Positions 8,406 to 17,868 of a stretch of DNA of 64,000 nucleotides are shown here, in pieces (the first letter of the stretch is position 1; every line of letters begins with the position of its first letter). The stretch comes from Rugamonas apoptosis (GTDB lineage Bacteria > Pseudomonadota > Gammaproteobacteria > Burkholderiales > Burkholderiaceae_D): assembly GCF_014042355.1 (NCBI RefSeq), contig NZ_JACEZU010000002.1:186001-250000 (forward strand). The letters are read 5' to 3'. The notes beneath the pieces are model-generated. The model was not told the DNA's origin. It searched no databases and saw only the letters and a program-made list of their open reading frames with translations. The position numbers and the translations under genes were made by a program.

Positions 8406-11400
8406 TCAATGAAAGTCTCGGCTGCGTGTGTCGAGTTCACCAAGTAAATGGCTCAAGTCCACCAAGCGCTTGGCTACAAGGTGGCGCACGTTGTTTTCGC
8501 ACTGCCAGATGCCGTACACACCGAGGAGCTGTGCCCCCATGACTTCCCGGCGGAACTGCTCAACAACACTGGACCAGCAGATGACATTCACGGTTCCTGC
8601 CTCATCCTCAATCGTGATAAACACTACGCCATTCGCTGTGCTTGGCCGCTGGCGAACGGTAACGATGCCGCAGCCTCGTGCCAGCTGGCCATTGGAAAAA
8701 CCAGCTAGTACGTCACTTGGAACGAAGCGCAACTTATTTAGTCTCTCTCTCAAGAATGCCAGTGGGTGACGGCCAAGTGTCAGCCCCACGTAGCGGTAAT
8801 CCGCAGCTACACTTTCGGCCTCGCTTGGACTCTCAAGTTCAATCAGGTCCTCCACGATTTCCGCTGGTCTAAGCAGGCCCTTATCCGGAATACTTGCTCT
8901 GGCCTGCCACATCGCCTGGCGGCGGTTCCCCGAAAGCGATTCAAGCGCGTTGGCGCTAGCCAGTGCATTCATGTCAGCCGCATCGAGCCGAGCTCTGGCT
9001 GCAAGGTCTTTCGTGCTCTTGAAGTTCTCAATGGAACGCGCCTCTTCGATACGCCAGGCTGCGTCCTGCTCAAGTCCTTTCACGTTGTTTAGCCCAAGAC
9101 GAACGGCGGGCTGGGCCCCAACTGTCGCAGGTTCTAGCGAGGCTTCCCAACCGCTCACACAGACATCGACCGGCCGAACTTCTACGCCATGACGGCGCGC
9201 ATCCTGCACTAAGGATGACCTTGAATAGAAGCCCATTGGCTGGCTATTCAAGAGCGCGGCTAAGAACGCAGCTGGCTCGTGGCACTTGAGCCAACTGGAC
9301 GCATACGCAAGTAGCGCGAAGCTGCTGGAGTGCGACTCTGGAAATCCGTATTCCGCGAACCCACGAATTTGGCTGACAATAGAGTTGGCGAACTCGACGG
9401 TGTACCCACGCGAGGTCATGCCAGACAATAGGTCGGTTTCGAACTGCTCGAGATTTCCCTTCTTCTTCCAGGCCGCCATAGCTCGGCGTAAGGCATCGGC
9501 TTTACCTGCTGAGAAGCCAGCTGCGACCATCGCGATGGACATGACCTGCTCTTGGAAGATAGGGATGCCTAGCGTCCGCTCAAGCACGCCTTCTATTTCC
9601 GGGCTCGGATATGTCACAGGGTCAAGTCCTTGCCGACGCCGCAGGTACGGGTGAATCATCCCGCCTTGAATCGGCCCAGGCCGGATGATGGCCACCTCGA
9701 TGACCAAGTCATAGAATGTCCGGGGACGCAAACGAGGCAGCATCGACATCTGCGCACGGCTCTCGATTTGGAAAACACCCATCGTATCGGCTTGGCAAAT
9801 CATGTCGTAGGTGGCAGGGTCTTCGGCAGGGATATCTCCCATTTCGAAGCGGGAGCCGCGTTGTTCCGAAATCAGTTCAAGCGTACGCCGGATGCACGAC
9901 AGCATGCCCAGTGCGAGTAGGTCGATTTTGAGAAGTCCCACAGCATCCAAGTCATCCTTATCCCATTGCACCACCGACCTATCTTCCATCGCGGCTGCCT
10001 CGATAGGGACGAGGCGCGACAGCTTCGTATGCGAAATAACGAATCCCCCTGGGTGCTGAGAAAGATGCCGTGGCACGGACATTAAGGCGTCAGCCAGGTC
10101 ATTCCACTTCTCTGCGATAGATGAATTGGGGTCGAATCCGCAGTCCTCCAAGCGCTTTTGAAGGTCGGCGCGTCCGCCCCAGGAGCTCGAAGCTTTCGCG
10201 ACTTTATCGACAACGCTAAGGTCAACGCCCAAGGCCTTGCCTACATCTCGCAAGACAGATTTTGGGCGATAAGAAATCACGACCGCAGTAAGCGCAGCCC
10301 TCATACGGCCATATTTTTGGTACACGTACTGGAGTACCTCTTCCCGGCGCTGATGCTCAAAGTCGATGTCAATGTCAGGCGGTTCATTGCGCTCCTTCGA
10401 CAAGAATCGTTCGAATAACAGTGTGCCGCGTGACGGGTCTACTTCGGTCACGCCAAGGCAATAGCAAACGGCAGAATTTGCAGCGGAACCTCGCCCTTGG
10501 CAGAGAATCTGCTGTGACCTGGCAAACCTAACGATATCAAAAACCGTTAAAAAATAAGGCTCATACCGAAGGTCTGCAATGATGTCGAGCTCATGCTCAA
10601 GCTGCGCCTGAACGTTCGCGGGAATGCCTTGCGGGTAGCGCCAGTGTGCACCAATGTAGGCTTCCTTTCGCAGATAGCTGGTTGGAGTTTCGCCTTCAGG
10701 AACAAGTTCGTGGGGGTATTCGTAGCGAAGCTCATCCAAGGTGAAATTGCAAAGTGCCGCAACACGCACGGTCTCATCCAAGGCCTCCCGTGGATAAAGG
10801 TTCCCCAGCCGGACCCGAGACCGCAGGTGCTGTTCCGCGTTAGGAGGCAGCCGGTACCCACATTCGGCCACGGGAACACCGTGACGGATTGCGGTCATCG
10901 TGTCGTGGATGGGTTTGTAAGACCGTACGTGCATCGCTACATCTCCGGTGGCCACTACCGGCATGCTAAATTCTTCAGATATATCTTGGACGAGTTGGCG
11001 GTGTTGGACGTCCTTATTTCTATGGTGAAGCGTGAGTGCGACTCGTGCGCGGCCAGGCGCACACTGCACGAGCCATGCGGCTTGGCGCTCAACTTCCTCA
11101 TAGCTTGCACAGTACTTCGGCACAAGGATGAACTGGCATTCAGGTAGGCCTCGCAGATGAACCAGGTCGCCTACTGGCGTAGCGATGTCGCGTGGACGGA
11201 TAAGATACGAGCCTTTCTCGGCCCGCATTCGACCTACAGTAATGAGCTCGCTCAAGTTGCCGTAACCGACCTTGGTCGTGGCTAGGACGATTAGCCTAAA
11301 TGACGGGCTGCCATCTTCTGGGGTTACCTCCAGCTGGCTGCCAATGAGTAATGGCAGGCCGAGTTCTTTAGCGGCCACGTGAGCGCGCACGACACCGGCC

Positions 11401-11576
11401 AATGAGCATTCGTCGGTAATGGCGAGCGCTTTATAGCCTAGCTTGTGGGCACGCTCGACCAGCTGTTCAGGAGCCGAGGCACCACGCAAAAAGGAGAAGT
11501 GCGTGAAGCAGTGGAGCTCGGCATAATCCGGAAGAGCCGCTACAAGAGCAGATTGTTTTGACGGAAGGGTATGCAT
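8406..11576 (-). CDS. dnaE2: Error-prone DNA polymerase III alpha subunit DnaE2 (element copy, full length)
   Basis: A 1056-residue C-family polymerase of the ImuABC mutasome, which carries out damage-induced mutagenic translesion synthesis. A PHP domain occupies the N-terminus (ALAITDECSLAGVVRAH). The catalytic aspartates lie in PPDIDIDFEH (residues 399-408), and GRGSAANSAVCYCLG and the FQEQVMS region follow. The C-terminal OB fold (GCGIVTVRQRPSTANGVVFITIEDE) is present. It is the last gene of imuA-imuB-dnaE2 on the element, 3 bases after the imuB stop. It appears intact, whereas the host dnaE2 is cut by the transposon end at 33,827. At the equivalent site (residues 330-333, near base 10,580) it reads ELDII where the host has ELAL. 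Confidence 0.95.
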   Translation of the reverse strand: MHTLPSKQSALVAALPDYAELHCFTHFSFLRGASAPEQLVERAHKLGYKALAITDECSLAGVVRAHVAAKELGLPLLIGSQLEVTPEDGSPSFRLIVLATTKVGYGNLSELITVGRMRAEKGSYLIRPRDIATPVGDLVHLRGLPECQFILVPKYCASYEEVERQAAWLVQCAPGRARVALTLHHRNKDVQHRQLVQDISEEFSMPVVATGDVAMHVRSYKPIHDTMTAIRHGVPVAECGYRLPPNAEQHLRSRVRLGNLYPREALDETVRVAALCNFTLDELRYEYPHELVPEGETPTSYLRKEAYIGAHWRYPQGIPANVQAQLEHELDIIADLRYEPYFLTVFDIVRFARSQQILCQGRGSAANSAVCYCLGVTEVDPSRGTLLFERFLSKERNEPPDIDIDFEHQRREEVLQYVYQKYGRMRAALTAVVISYRPKSVLRDVGKALGVDLSVVDKVAKASSSWGGRADLQKRLEDCGFDPNSSIAEKWNDLADALMSVPRHLSQHPGGFVISHTKLSRLVPIEAAAMEDRSVVQWDKDDLDAVGLLKIDLLALGMLSCIRRTLELISEQRGSRFEMGDIPAEDPATYDMICQADTMGVFQIESRAQMSMLPRLRPRTFYDLVIEVAIIRPGPIQGGMIHPYLRRRQGLDPVTYPSPEIEGVLERTLGIPIFQEQVMSIAMVAAGFSAGKADALRRAMAAWKKKGNLEQFETDLLSGMTSRGYTVEFANSIVSQIRGFAEYGFPESHSSSFALLAYASSWLKCHEPAAFLAALLNSQPMGFYSRSSLVQDARRHGVEVRPVDVCVSGWEASLEPATVGAQPAVRLGLNNVKGLEQDAAWRIEEARSIENFKSTKDLAARARLDAADMNALASANALESLSGNRRQAMWQARASIPDKGLLRPAEIVEDLIELESPSEAESVAADYRYVGLTLGRHPLAFLRERLNKLRFVPSDVLAGFSNGQLARGCGIVTVRQRPSTANGVVFITIEDEAGTVNVICWSSVVEQFRREVMGAQLLGVYGIWQCENNVRHLVAKRLVDLSHLLGELDTRSRDFH

Positions 11577-11579
11577 AGC

Positions 11580-13052
11580 TCACGCGAATAGTCCATGCAA
11601 ATACCAGCGCGGGTCTTCTTGGACGCGCTCAAAGTAAATCCAATAGCAGCTGGCATCGCTACCCTGGGCCACATAGTAATCGCGTGCGGCAGTCTGGTCG
11701 TTCCACCAGCCAGCCTCTAGGCGCTCCGGGCCATCAATGATTTTTAGAGGGCTCACATAAAACGGCCGCTCATCTCGCATAAGCAGCCGAATAGGCGTAG
11801 GTAACAGCCAGAAGGGGCGTCCATCCAGGATTTCCTCAACCTGAGTCTTCGGCCGTTTGGATGTGGCTGGTGTCCAAGAATTGCAGACCTCGGGTCTGTA
11901 ATCATCCACGTTTGCTGGCACAAGCACGTTTTCTGCACCTAAGCGAGCAGTCAAAAGCTCCAGCAACCGTGCATAGTCTTGCGGCGAGCCTCCCGGCTCT
12001 GGAAACAGCGTTTCATTAGGGGGCAGCATCGGCTCAATTTTTACTGCTTCTAACCGGAGCGCTATAACGGGCCGTTCAAGCTCTATTTTTCCTAAGCGCT
12101 CTTTCAGCAAGCGCACCAGGTGCTGCTCGTGCCATGTTGGCTCAGCGAGCGCTAGCTCGATTTCGGTGGGAGGCACCGCTGCACGGCCGCGCTCATGCTC
12201 CAAATGGAGTGCGAGAACACGTATTGACTGCTGGAGTGAACTCAGCCAACCAACGAGTTGAAGAATGAGTCGAGTGGCACCGTGCAGGAGCGCTTCTGCG
12301 TGTTCTACTCGGTCGAATGTTTCAATACGAGCGCTAAACGATAACGCTGGCTTTATCCACTCGAACATCTCTGGAGCTTCGCCATATGCGCGGTCTAGCG
12401 TGGCCAGGAGCTCTTTATTCGTACGACGTAAAAGTCCGGCCCGTGGCAGTTGGCGAAGTGCACCGATGCGCTTTGCGCCAATGTCGTTGAGCCAGTCGTG
12501 AAATTGAACCGCTTCTGGGACCAAACCGCACGGTAATACATCCAGGCGACACTTTAAGCTGGTCATCGAAAGCACGCGGCGTTTAAGCAGTAGGCCCTTC
12601 ATCCGATAGCTGTGCGCCAGGAGCCAGGCCCCTTCAGCAGTTGGAGCAACGCCAAGTTGTGCAGTGAACCCCAATGCCCTGATGGTGTGCATGATACGTA
12701 CACAGAGCGCATGTGGTCCGCGAAATAGTGTCAGGCTGGCGCTAACGTCGAGTAGTACGGAGAAGTCCCGTTGATGCGTGACTTCTGGGGTGAACTGCAT
12801 TAACGCCGTCGAGATAGCCTCGACCGCTAAAGCTTCCTTCTCTTCCGAGCGCTCTAAGATTTGTGTATCTGGCGATATTGCGGACACACCGCCGCTTCTC
12901 ATGCCTAATCGCACGCCTGCGCGAGCGGCTTCAACAGACACCTTCAAAACAATGCCTTTGTCGATAACCGCCAGCGGTCCCGCGTCAGACCAATGCGGGC
13001 ACAGCGCTTCCAATGGAAGCAGTGGTAAGTACACGGTGACGTGGAGCTTCAT
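11580..13052 (-). CDS. imuB: ImuB, catalytically inactive Y-family polymerase-like protein (element copy)
   Basis: A 490-residue Y-family-like protein that in mutasomes acts as a hub binding the beta clamp, ImuA and DnaE2 rather than as a polymerase. N-terminus MKLHVTVYLPLLPLEALCPHW and C-terminus WYLHGLFA match the host ImuB at 51,637-53,118 (MRLWIGLYLPRLPLEVFCPRW; WYLHGLFG). Shared blocks include LGFTAQLGVAPTAEGAWLLA and TFDRVEHAEALLHGATRL. I start it at the ATG at 13052; the in-frame codon at 13067 is TTG. It overlaps the end of imuA by 68 bases and precedes dnaE2 by 3 bases, implying translational coupling. Confidence 0.93.
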   Translation of the reverse strand: MKLHVTVYLPLLPLEALCPHWSDAGPLAVIDKGIVLKVSVEAARAGVRLGMRSGGVSAISPDTQILERSEEKEALAVEAISTALMQFTPEVTHQRDFSVLLDVSASLTLFRGPHALCVRIMHTIRALGFTAQLGVAPTAEGAWLLAHSYRMKGLLLKRRVLSMTSLKCRLDVLPCGLVPEAVQFHDWLNDIGAKRIGALRQLPRAGLLRRTNKELLATLDRAYGEAPEMFEWIKPALSFSARIETFDRVEHAEALLHGATRLILQLVGWLSSLQQSIRVLALHLEHERGRAAVPPTEIELALAEPTWHEQHLVRLLKERLGKIELERPVIALRLEAVKIEPMLPPNETLFPEPGGSPQDYARLLELLTARLGAENVLVPANVDDYRPEVCNSWTPATSKRPKTQVEEILDGRPFWLLPTPIRLLMRDERPFYVSPLKIIDGPERLEAGWWNDQTAARDYYVAQGSDASCYWIYFERVQEDPRWYLHGLFA

Positions 13053-13737
13053 GATGGTCTTGTTCAAGCTGGCGACCAGCGGGCATGTCTAAAAGTGGTA
13101 CAAAAATAGGAGCCTCGCATGTGGGCCCCTTCCTTTTTACGATGTCTACAGAGACGCCGCCCAAGGCCGGGCGCAGCGCAATGCGTAGTGGCGATACAGA
13201 AGCATCAGCGGCAGCTGCCAGCGGCCTGATAAGCCATAGCCAGGTATCCGTAGATTGTGCTGCTAGGTTCAGCCTTCGCAACGACTCTGGCCTCACATTC
13301 GACTGCCACAGCACCACAGCACCGCATGACCCGTTTTTCAGAATTTGCTCGGCAGACCAGAGTGCATCCGCTGAGCTCTTAGGCCGTAGCCACAATACGT
13401 TTTGCTCGTTTAACCGCCACGACCGGCATGCCATCACATGGGGCAGGTAAGGCGGTTGAATAAACGCAACGCGTTGCTGGCGGGAGAGCCCAGCCAAGGC
13501 TGGTTTTAAAAGCTGCATTTCTCCAATTCCATGCTGCTGCACCAGTAGCTCAACCAAGGCCGACCGAGGCCAGCCACCATTCGGTAGCTCCTGGTCCAGC
13601 ATCGCATGGCCTGTAGCCATCGTTGTCGCACGTGATACCGCCCGCTCGCTTGCTCGCCATACGTTAGTGCGCATGACCTGGTCCAACGCGGCTTGCGTGG
13701 AACGGGGGCTAGGCAACGAAGTAGCACTCATCGGCAT
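12985..13737 (-). CDS. imuA: ImuA, RecA-like mutasome protein (element copy)
   Basis: A 250-residue ImuA/SulA-type protein, first gene of the element's mutasome operon. Recognisable blocks shared with the host copy: ELPNGGWPRSALVELLVQ near 50, KSSADALWSAEQILKNGSCGAVVLWQ, and LRRLNLAAQS. ImuA works with ImuB and DnaE2 in damage-induced mutagenesis. The C-terminal 40 residues (DHHEAPRHRVLTTASIGSAV) differ in composition from the host protein and overlap imuB. The start at 13737 (an alternative ATG is at 13731) is 8 bases from a LexA box, so the operon should be SOS induced. Confidence 0.92.
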   Translation of the reverse strand: MPMSATSLPSPRSTQAALDQVMRTNVWRASERAVSRATTMATGHAMLDQELPNGGWPRSALVELLVQQHGIGEMQLLKPALAGLSRQQRVAFIQPPYLPHVMACRSWRLNEQNVLWLRPKSSADALWSAEQILKNGSCGAVVLWQSNVRPESLRRLNLAAQSTDTWLWLIRPLAAAADASVSPLRIALRPALGGVSVDIVKRKGPTCEAPIFVPLLDMPAGRQLEQDHHEAPRHRVLTTASIGSAVPALV

Positions 13738-13744
13738 AATTTAA

Positions 13745-13760
13745 CTGGATGGATATACAG
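13745..13760 (-). promoter_or_regulatory. LexA box of the element's imuA-imuB-dnaE2 operon
   Basis: The + strand reads CTGGATGGATATACAG, the CTG-N10-CAG core of a beta/gamma-proteobacterial LexA site, 8 bases upstream of imuA. On the coding strand it reads TACTGTATATCCATCCAGTT, close to the palindromic consensus. It is independent of the LexA boxes at 34,854 and 53,804. Confidence 0.88.
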
Positions 13761-14011
13761 TATTTGTGCCAGTATAGTCGTTCTGTGTGACGGCTATCAA
13801 GTGGATTTTTATTACCAAAGAGACACTTTTGTGTGAGGCGAACTCTTCAGACACTGGAGGGAATTGGGAAAAGAAGGCTACCCGCGCTAAATTTTCGCGC
13901 TATGCAAGCCTCTCAGAGGGGGTATTCAACAAAAATTTGTCTTATTGTTATGTTGGGCTGTATTCTTAATGCTACGTATCTACAATTTTCAGATGATAAA
14001 CAAGCAATGTC

Positions 14012-15706
14012 ATGCGAGAAAAATTATTAGAACTTCTATCTACTCGTAATCTTGATAACGTCAATGAGTGGTTGCGCAGTCTAAGACCGCGTCCGGATGA
14101 CAAGACAATCCAGGAGGAGATAGCTGCACTTCATGGCCAATTAAATTTGTTTTCTCTTTTAAATGAGTTAACTAATGACAGATATATGTCGGCAATTTAT
14201 TTGGTATTGGAGTCAGCAAAGAACATAAAAGAAAGAACTGAGGCAGATATATATGCCTTGAGTGAGTATTCACGAAAAGTAGATGGTGCGTTTCTGGAGA
14301 TGGTGGCTGATGAGATTTGTTTCTCACTCAAGAGTCATCCTAAATTCGCTATAACGCTATTGGAAGAAATATGGAAAAAAGAGGATGCTCTTGATGCCGC
14401 GCTGCTGGCATGGGCTATTGCTTATGCTAAAGCGTTTCCAGATGCAGCCTTTGAGTTTCTTCACCAGTCCAGTTCATCACCGTTGATTGATAGTTTTCTT
14501 TATGTATCATTGTTGATGAACTTGAGTAGAAACTGCCAGTTTGAGGAGTTTTTTGGCAATCATCATGACGAAGCGATTGCGAGCATAATAAAACTGAGCA
14601 GGGAAAAACCGGATAGTCACATAGCTTGGCAAGTCCTTTGTGAAATTTCTGAATTTTCAGGTGAGGCTACGGAATATCTAAGAAGTAATATTTTAGAAGG
14701 GCGAGTGCCGGTAGCTAAAGCATTTTTGTTTAAGTTGGCAACGAAAAAACAAAAACTTCTTACCGTCAAGAAAATTCGTTTAAGTGAGTTCTTAGTATCA
14801 ATTTTGCATATTGCGTTAAAAAATAATGAAATTGAAGCGCAATATGGTGCTGTCATTGCTATATTGGTCTCCTGCAAAGATACGAGTGATGAAGTATTTT
14901 TTGTTATGGAATATGCGGAGAAAAATTTAGGAATAGATTTATCTCAAAAATTTGAAAGCCTATCTCATGCGATAATTCAGAATGCCGAATTATTCAGAAG
15001 GTTGCTAACAAAAAGGTTGGTGGAGAAAAATTCTGATTCAAATGTGATTCGGAATTTGCTGCAATTTTGCATCGTCGGCCAAGTTGAGTGTGATATAGAC
15101 GAAGAGTTGTTCATGTCTTCTGACTTTGAGCAACGTAAACGGATGATGGCACGCTTAATTGCATACACGCATCATGGCCCTTCGCTGTGTGCATTTGCTT
15201 CAGTTTTTGCTGAATCGGCAAATATGCAACCGGATGGCGTGGGGATAGCACAGACAATAATCGAATATACGATAATGGAATATCCAGACTCGTCGGAGAA
15301 GTTTTTTACGGAGAAGAATAAAACAAAAAAATTGTCCAAAAATTCTGGGTTATTGTACTCTTCCGCTGTGAAGTATCTCGTTAATTCAAGGGTTGAAAGA
15401 GAAGCATTGCCGGATTTGCATGAACTGAAGCCGTCGAGCTCACAACACTTGGCATTGATTCATCAGAATATCAAAATGAACCGAGAAATTAATCAGGAGG
15501 CCGAGAAAAAATCGATATTTTCGTCAATTGCAAAAAAGGTTCGGATTCTGCAAGGAAAGAAAGTGGCTACAATTATGTATGATGGCAGAACGAATATAAC
15601 GGAAATGGGAAATATAAGTTACTCCATAGAACTGCCTCGAAGCGAGCGTGCGGACCCTGTTGGCGGCCTAATACAACGCATCAGTTGGCTACGGGGGACT
15701 GAATGA
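14012..15706 (+). CDS. Large alpha-helical protein, first gene of an unrecognised two-gene system
   Basis: A 564-residue soluble protein that is almost entirely predicted helix with irregular Leu-rich pairs, similar in texture to HEAT/ARM-like repeats; no family name can be assigned. The C-terminal 60 residues switch to a beta-like pattern (KKVATIMYDGRTNITEMGNISYSIEL). The stop codon overlaps the next start (ATGA at 15703), so the two proteins are almost certainly made together. No signal peptide or TM segment. The gene is AT-rich compared with the chromosome, typical of recently acquired cargo. The size, pairing and setting next to repair and retron genes suggest a defence system; this is inference. 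Confidence 0.75.
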   Translation: MREKLLELLSTRNLDNVNEWLRSLRPRPDDKTIQEEIAALHGQLNLFSLLNELTNDRYMSAIYLVLESAKNIKERTEADIYALSEYSRKVDGAFLEMVADEICFSLKSHPKFAITLLEEIWKKEDALDAALLAWAIAYAKAFPDAAFEFLHQSSSSPLIDSFLYVSLLMNLSRNCQFEEFFGNHHDEAIASIIKLSREKPDSHIAWQVLCEISEFSGEATEYLRSNILEGRVPVAKAFLFKLATKKQKLLTVKKIRLSEFLVSILHIALKNNEIEAQYGAVIAILVSCKDTSDEVFFVMEYAEKNLGIDLSQKFESLSHAIIQNAELFRRLLTKRLVEKNSDSNVIRNLLQFCIVGQVECDIDEELFMSSDFEQRKRMMARLIAYTHHGPSLCAFASVFAESANMQPDGVGIAQTIIEYTIMEYPDSSEKFFTEKNKTKKLSKNSGLLYSSAVKYLVNSRVEREALPDLHELKPSSSQHLALIHQNIKMNREINQEAEKKSIFSSIAKKVRILQGKKVATIMYDGRTNITEMGNISYSIELPRSERADPVGGLIQRISWLRGTE

Positions 15707-17424
15707 GCATCCGTCTGTTATTGGAAAGTTTTCTCGGGTTAATGAAAGAATCCGGCGAGTTAGATAAGCTTCTACCTCTTTTGGTCACCAGCATGGGGCA
15801 CGACATTCCATTTTCTGCTCAAAAAGGAATTCGTGAATATGGCATAGATGTCGTATCTGTTGGAAAAGACCCAGAAGATGGGCGTCGGAAGATTTTCTAC
15901 TGGCTAATTAAATGCGGTGATATTGGTAGGGCTGAATGGAATCTGACGAATCAATCAATTCGCCAGTCAATCGATGATGCAGGCGACACGTTTCTTTCTA
16001 CAAACGTTCTCCCTCAGCATAAAAAACTATCGAAAAAACTTGTAATTTTAACAAACGGAATTTTTAAAACAGAAATTAGACAAACATTAAGCCAATATTT
16101 GGAAAAGTGGAATAGGACTAATAAAGCGGAAAGTTTAATAGTCAATGGCTCACTTTTGGCATCTTGGACAGAAAAATATCTGTTCGACGAAAATATTCTT
16201 CCGCCTGAGCATAGGACCCTTTTCAGGAGGGTGCTCGCGAACATTGCAAATCCTGAACTAAGTGTGCCGGTTGGCCGTCAGTTGATTAAGGGTATCCTTG
16301 AGTCGCCCCAACCGTCTGGATTACAAACACAAAAACAAACGAAACGTAGACTCTCCTCCTTTCGTGCAGTTAGAACTGCGTTAACTGTTATCTTTCAATG
16401 GTCGATTAACGAAGGTGGGCTTGAGACCATCCGGCAGTTATCGGAATTTGCAGTCCTGGAGAGTTGGGCTCAGATACAAAATGATTTAGAAGAGCTGGAT
16501 AAAGCGATTTCGGAGGAGTTTGCTGAACTCCAGTACCAAATGCTAAGTGTGGGACAGAGCTACTTTACTAAAATCCATCCCTATCTAGTGATAAAAGATG
16601 CGTTGTCATTGCAGGCCGGAGATGCTCTTGTAACCAATACGCTAACTTTTAGGGAAATAGGCCAGCTCGGGTTGCATGGTGTTACTTGGGGATTCTTTGC
16701 GACCGAAGCGACAGGCGACGTTTCTATCCTTGCAACGCAATGGACATTAATCTGTTCTAATTTAATATCGAAAATATTACAAACACATGAGGGCAGTCAG
16801 TCCCCAGCGTTCGATTACCAAGCAGTAGAAATACATTGTGGCCTGCTGTGCCTAATGATTACGGGGAAGAGAAATGACGCCGCAATGTGGGTAACAAACA
16901 TTATCGGAAGACTAGGTTTCATCGTTAAAGATAAGAAAAAATTTTGGCCAATGGTGGCGCAATTTGAAGAGGTACTGGAAACCCGAAACAGTTCTTCACC
17001 ACCCAACCCCGAGTTTTTAGATGTAAGCAGTCTAATTCCTATATTGGCATTGTGGTGCGCAGTACTAGACATTGATGAATCTTATCAAGTGATTCGTCAA
17101 AGAATTTTACCTTCTATGCCTGACCTATCATTAAATATATGGTCTTCAGACCAAGATTTTGATGGAATAATAAGCGACCAAGCTAAACTGCACGAAAGTG
17201 GCTTCGGTCAAGTCCTTTCTGGTGTTCCAGAAACTGCTTCGCAACTTCTATCAATATTGAAAAAAGAAGCGGAAGAGATACCTTCGTTAGATAAGTTTTC
17301 TTGGTACCGAAACCGAGTCCCAATGATTCCACTACTGGCTGCGCTTCACTGGAAATTACAGATACCTAAACAGATGCTTGTAGAGCATATCTCGGCGTTC
17401 CAACTAAGCAAAGGTGCGGGTTAG
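15703..17424 (+). CDS. Large protein with possible N-terminal Mrr-like nuclease domain, second gene of the pair
   Basis: A 573-residue protein. The N-terminal 75 residues resemble a restriction-endonuclease-like core: EYGIDVVSVGK with Asp49, a short loop, then FYWLIKCGDI with Lys70, mirroring the D-Xn-(E/Q)xK layout of Mrr-type nucleases. The residue two before Lys70 is Leu rather than Glu/Gln, so the domain may be degenerate or use another residue. KLVILTNGIFKTEIRQTL follows, as in proteins where the nuclease fold precedes a helical body. The remaining 400 residues are helical and unrecognised. It is coupled to the upstream gene by an ATGA overlap and ends at a convergent terminator. Confidence 0.7.
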   Translation: MSIRLLLESFLGLMKESGELDKLLPLLVTSMGHDIPFSAQKGIREYGIDVVSVGKDPEDGRRKIFYWLIKCGDIGRAEWNLTNQSIRQSIDDAGDTFLSTNVLPQHKKLSKKLVILTNGIFKTEIRQTLSQYLEKWNRTNKAESLIVNGSLLASWTEKYLFDENILPPEHRTLFRRVLANIANPELSVPVGRQLIKGILESPQPSGLQTQKQTKRRLSSFRAVRTALTVIFQWSINEGGLETIRQLSEFAVLESWAQIQNDLEELDKAISEEFAELQYQMLSVGQSYFTKIHPYLVIKDALSLQAGDALVTNTLTFREIGQLGLHGVTWGFFATEATGDVSILATQWTLICSNLISKILQTHEGSQSPAFDYQAVEIHCGLLCLMITGKRNDAAMWVTNIIGRLGFIVKDKKKFWPMVAQFEEVLETRNSSSPPNPEFLDVSSLIPILALWCAVLDIDESYQVIRQRILPSMPDLSLNIWSSDQDFDGIISDQAKLHESGFGQVLSGVPETASQLLSILKKEAEEIPSLDKFSWYRNRVPMIPLLAALHWKLQIPKQMLVEHISAFQLSKGAG

Positions 17425-17435
17425 GCTATATGGTA

Positions 17436-17466
17436 CAACCTGCTCTGCGGTCGGCGGAGCAGGTTG
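17436..17466. terminator. Bidirectional terminator-like hairpin
   Basis: A perfect 10-bp stem, CAACCTGCTC (17436-17445) with GAGCAGGTTG (17457-17466), and an 11-base GC-rich loop. It sits between the convergent nuclease-like gene (ends 17424) and the H-NS-like gene (ends 17480). Neither strand has a long T tract. Confidence 0.65.
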
Positions 17467-17479
17467 AGCTCGAATGGGG

Positions 17480-17767
17480 TTAAACCAAATAGTCGTCTTT
17501 GTTTTTCCCATTCAGCCAAACGGGGGAGCGACCACGGCCAGTCCAGGTAGCACCTGTCTCAGGGTCACGGTATTTGATTGCTACCGGTTCACGCAACTTA
17601 GCTGACTTCGCCTTTCCAATGCCCCCCAAGTCTGCAATAGTTAAGCCAAACTCATCCATGATTGCCGCAATCTCCGCCTTTGCTTTCGTTAATTCGGCGG
17701 CTCGCGCAGCTTGGGCCTGTTTTTCTAGTTCAGCAATTTGTGCTTTGAGTTCGGAATACGACGACAT
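17480..17767 (-). CDS. H-NS family nucleoid-associated protein
   Basis: A 95-residue protein with an N-terminal coiled-coil oligomerisation helix (SELKAQIAELEKQAQAARAAE) and the C-terminal H-NS DNA-binding motif TWTGRGRSPVWL preceded by KYRDPETG. H-NS proteins bind AT-rich, usually foreign DNA and silence it. The start at 17767 has an AGGAG site 8 bases upstream; a longer reading frame to 17830 lacks one. As the only silencer in the AT-rich element, it may keep the cargo quiet or help the element tolerate host H-NS (inference). Confidence 0.9.
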   Translation of the reverse strand: MSSYSELKAQIAELEKQAQAARAAELTKAKAEIAAIMDEFGLTIADLGGIGKAKSAKLREPVAIKYRDPETGATWTGRGRSPVWLNGKNKDDYLV

Positions 17768-17868
17768 TTTTTCTCCTGTTAGGTAGGGATAACGCAAACG
17801 GAATTTAGCACGAGAGCTGATGCTCGGCAAAGAGCAATTTTCGGGATAACCACGCTAGAGGATATATG

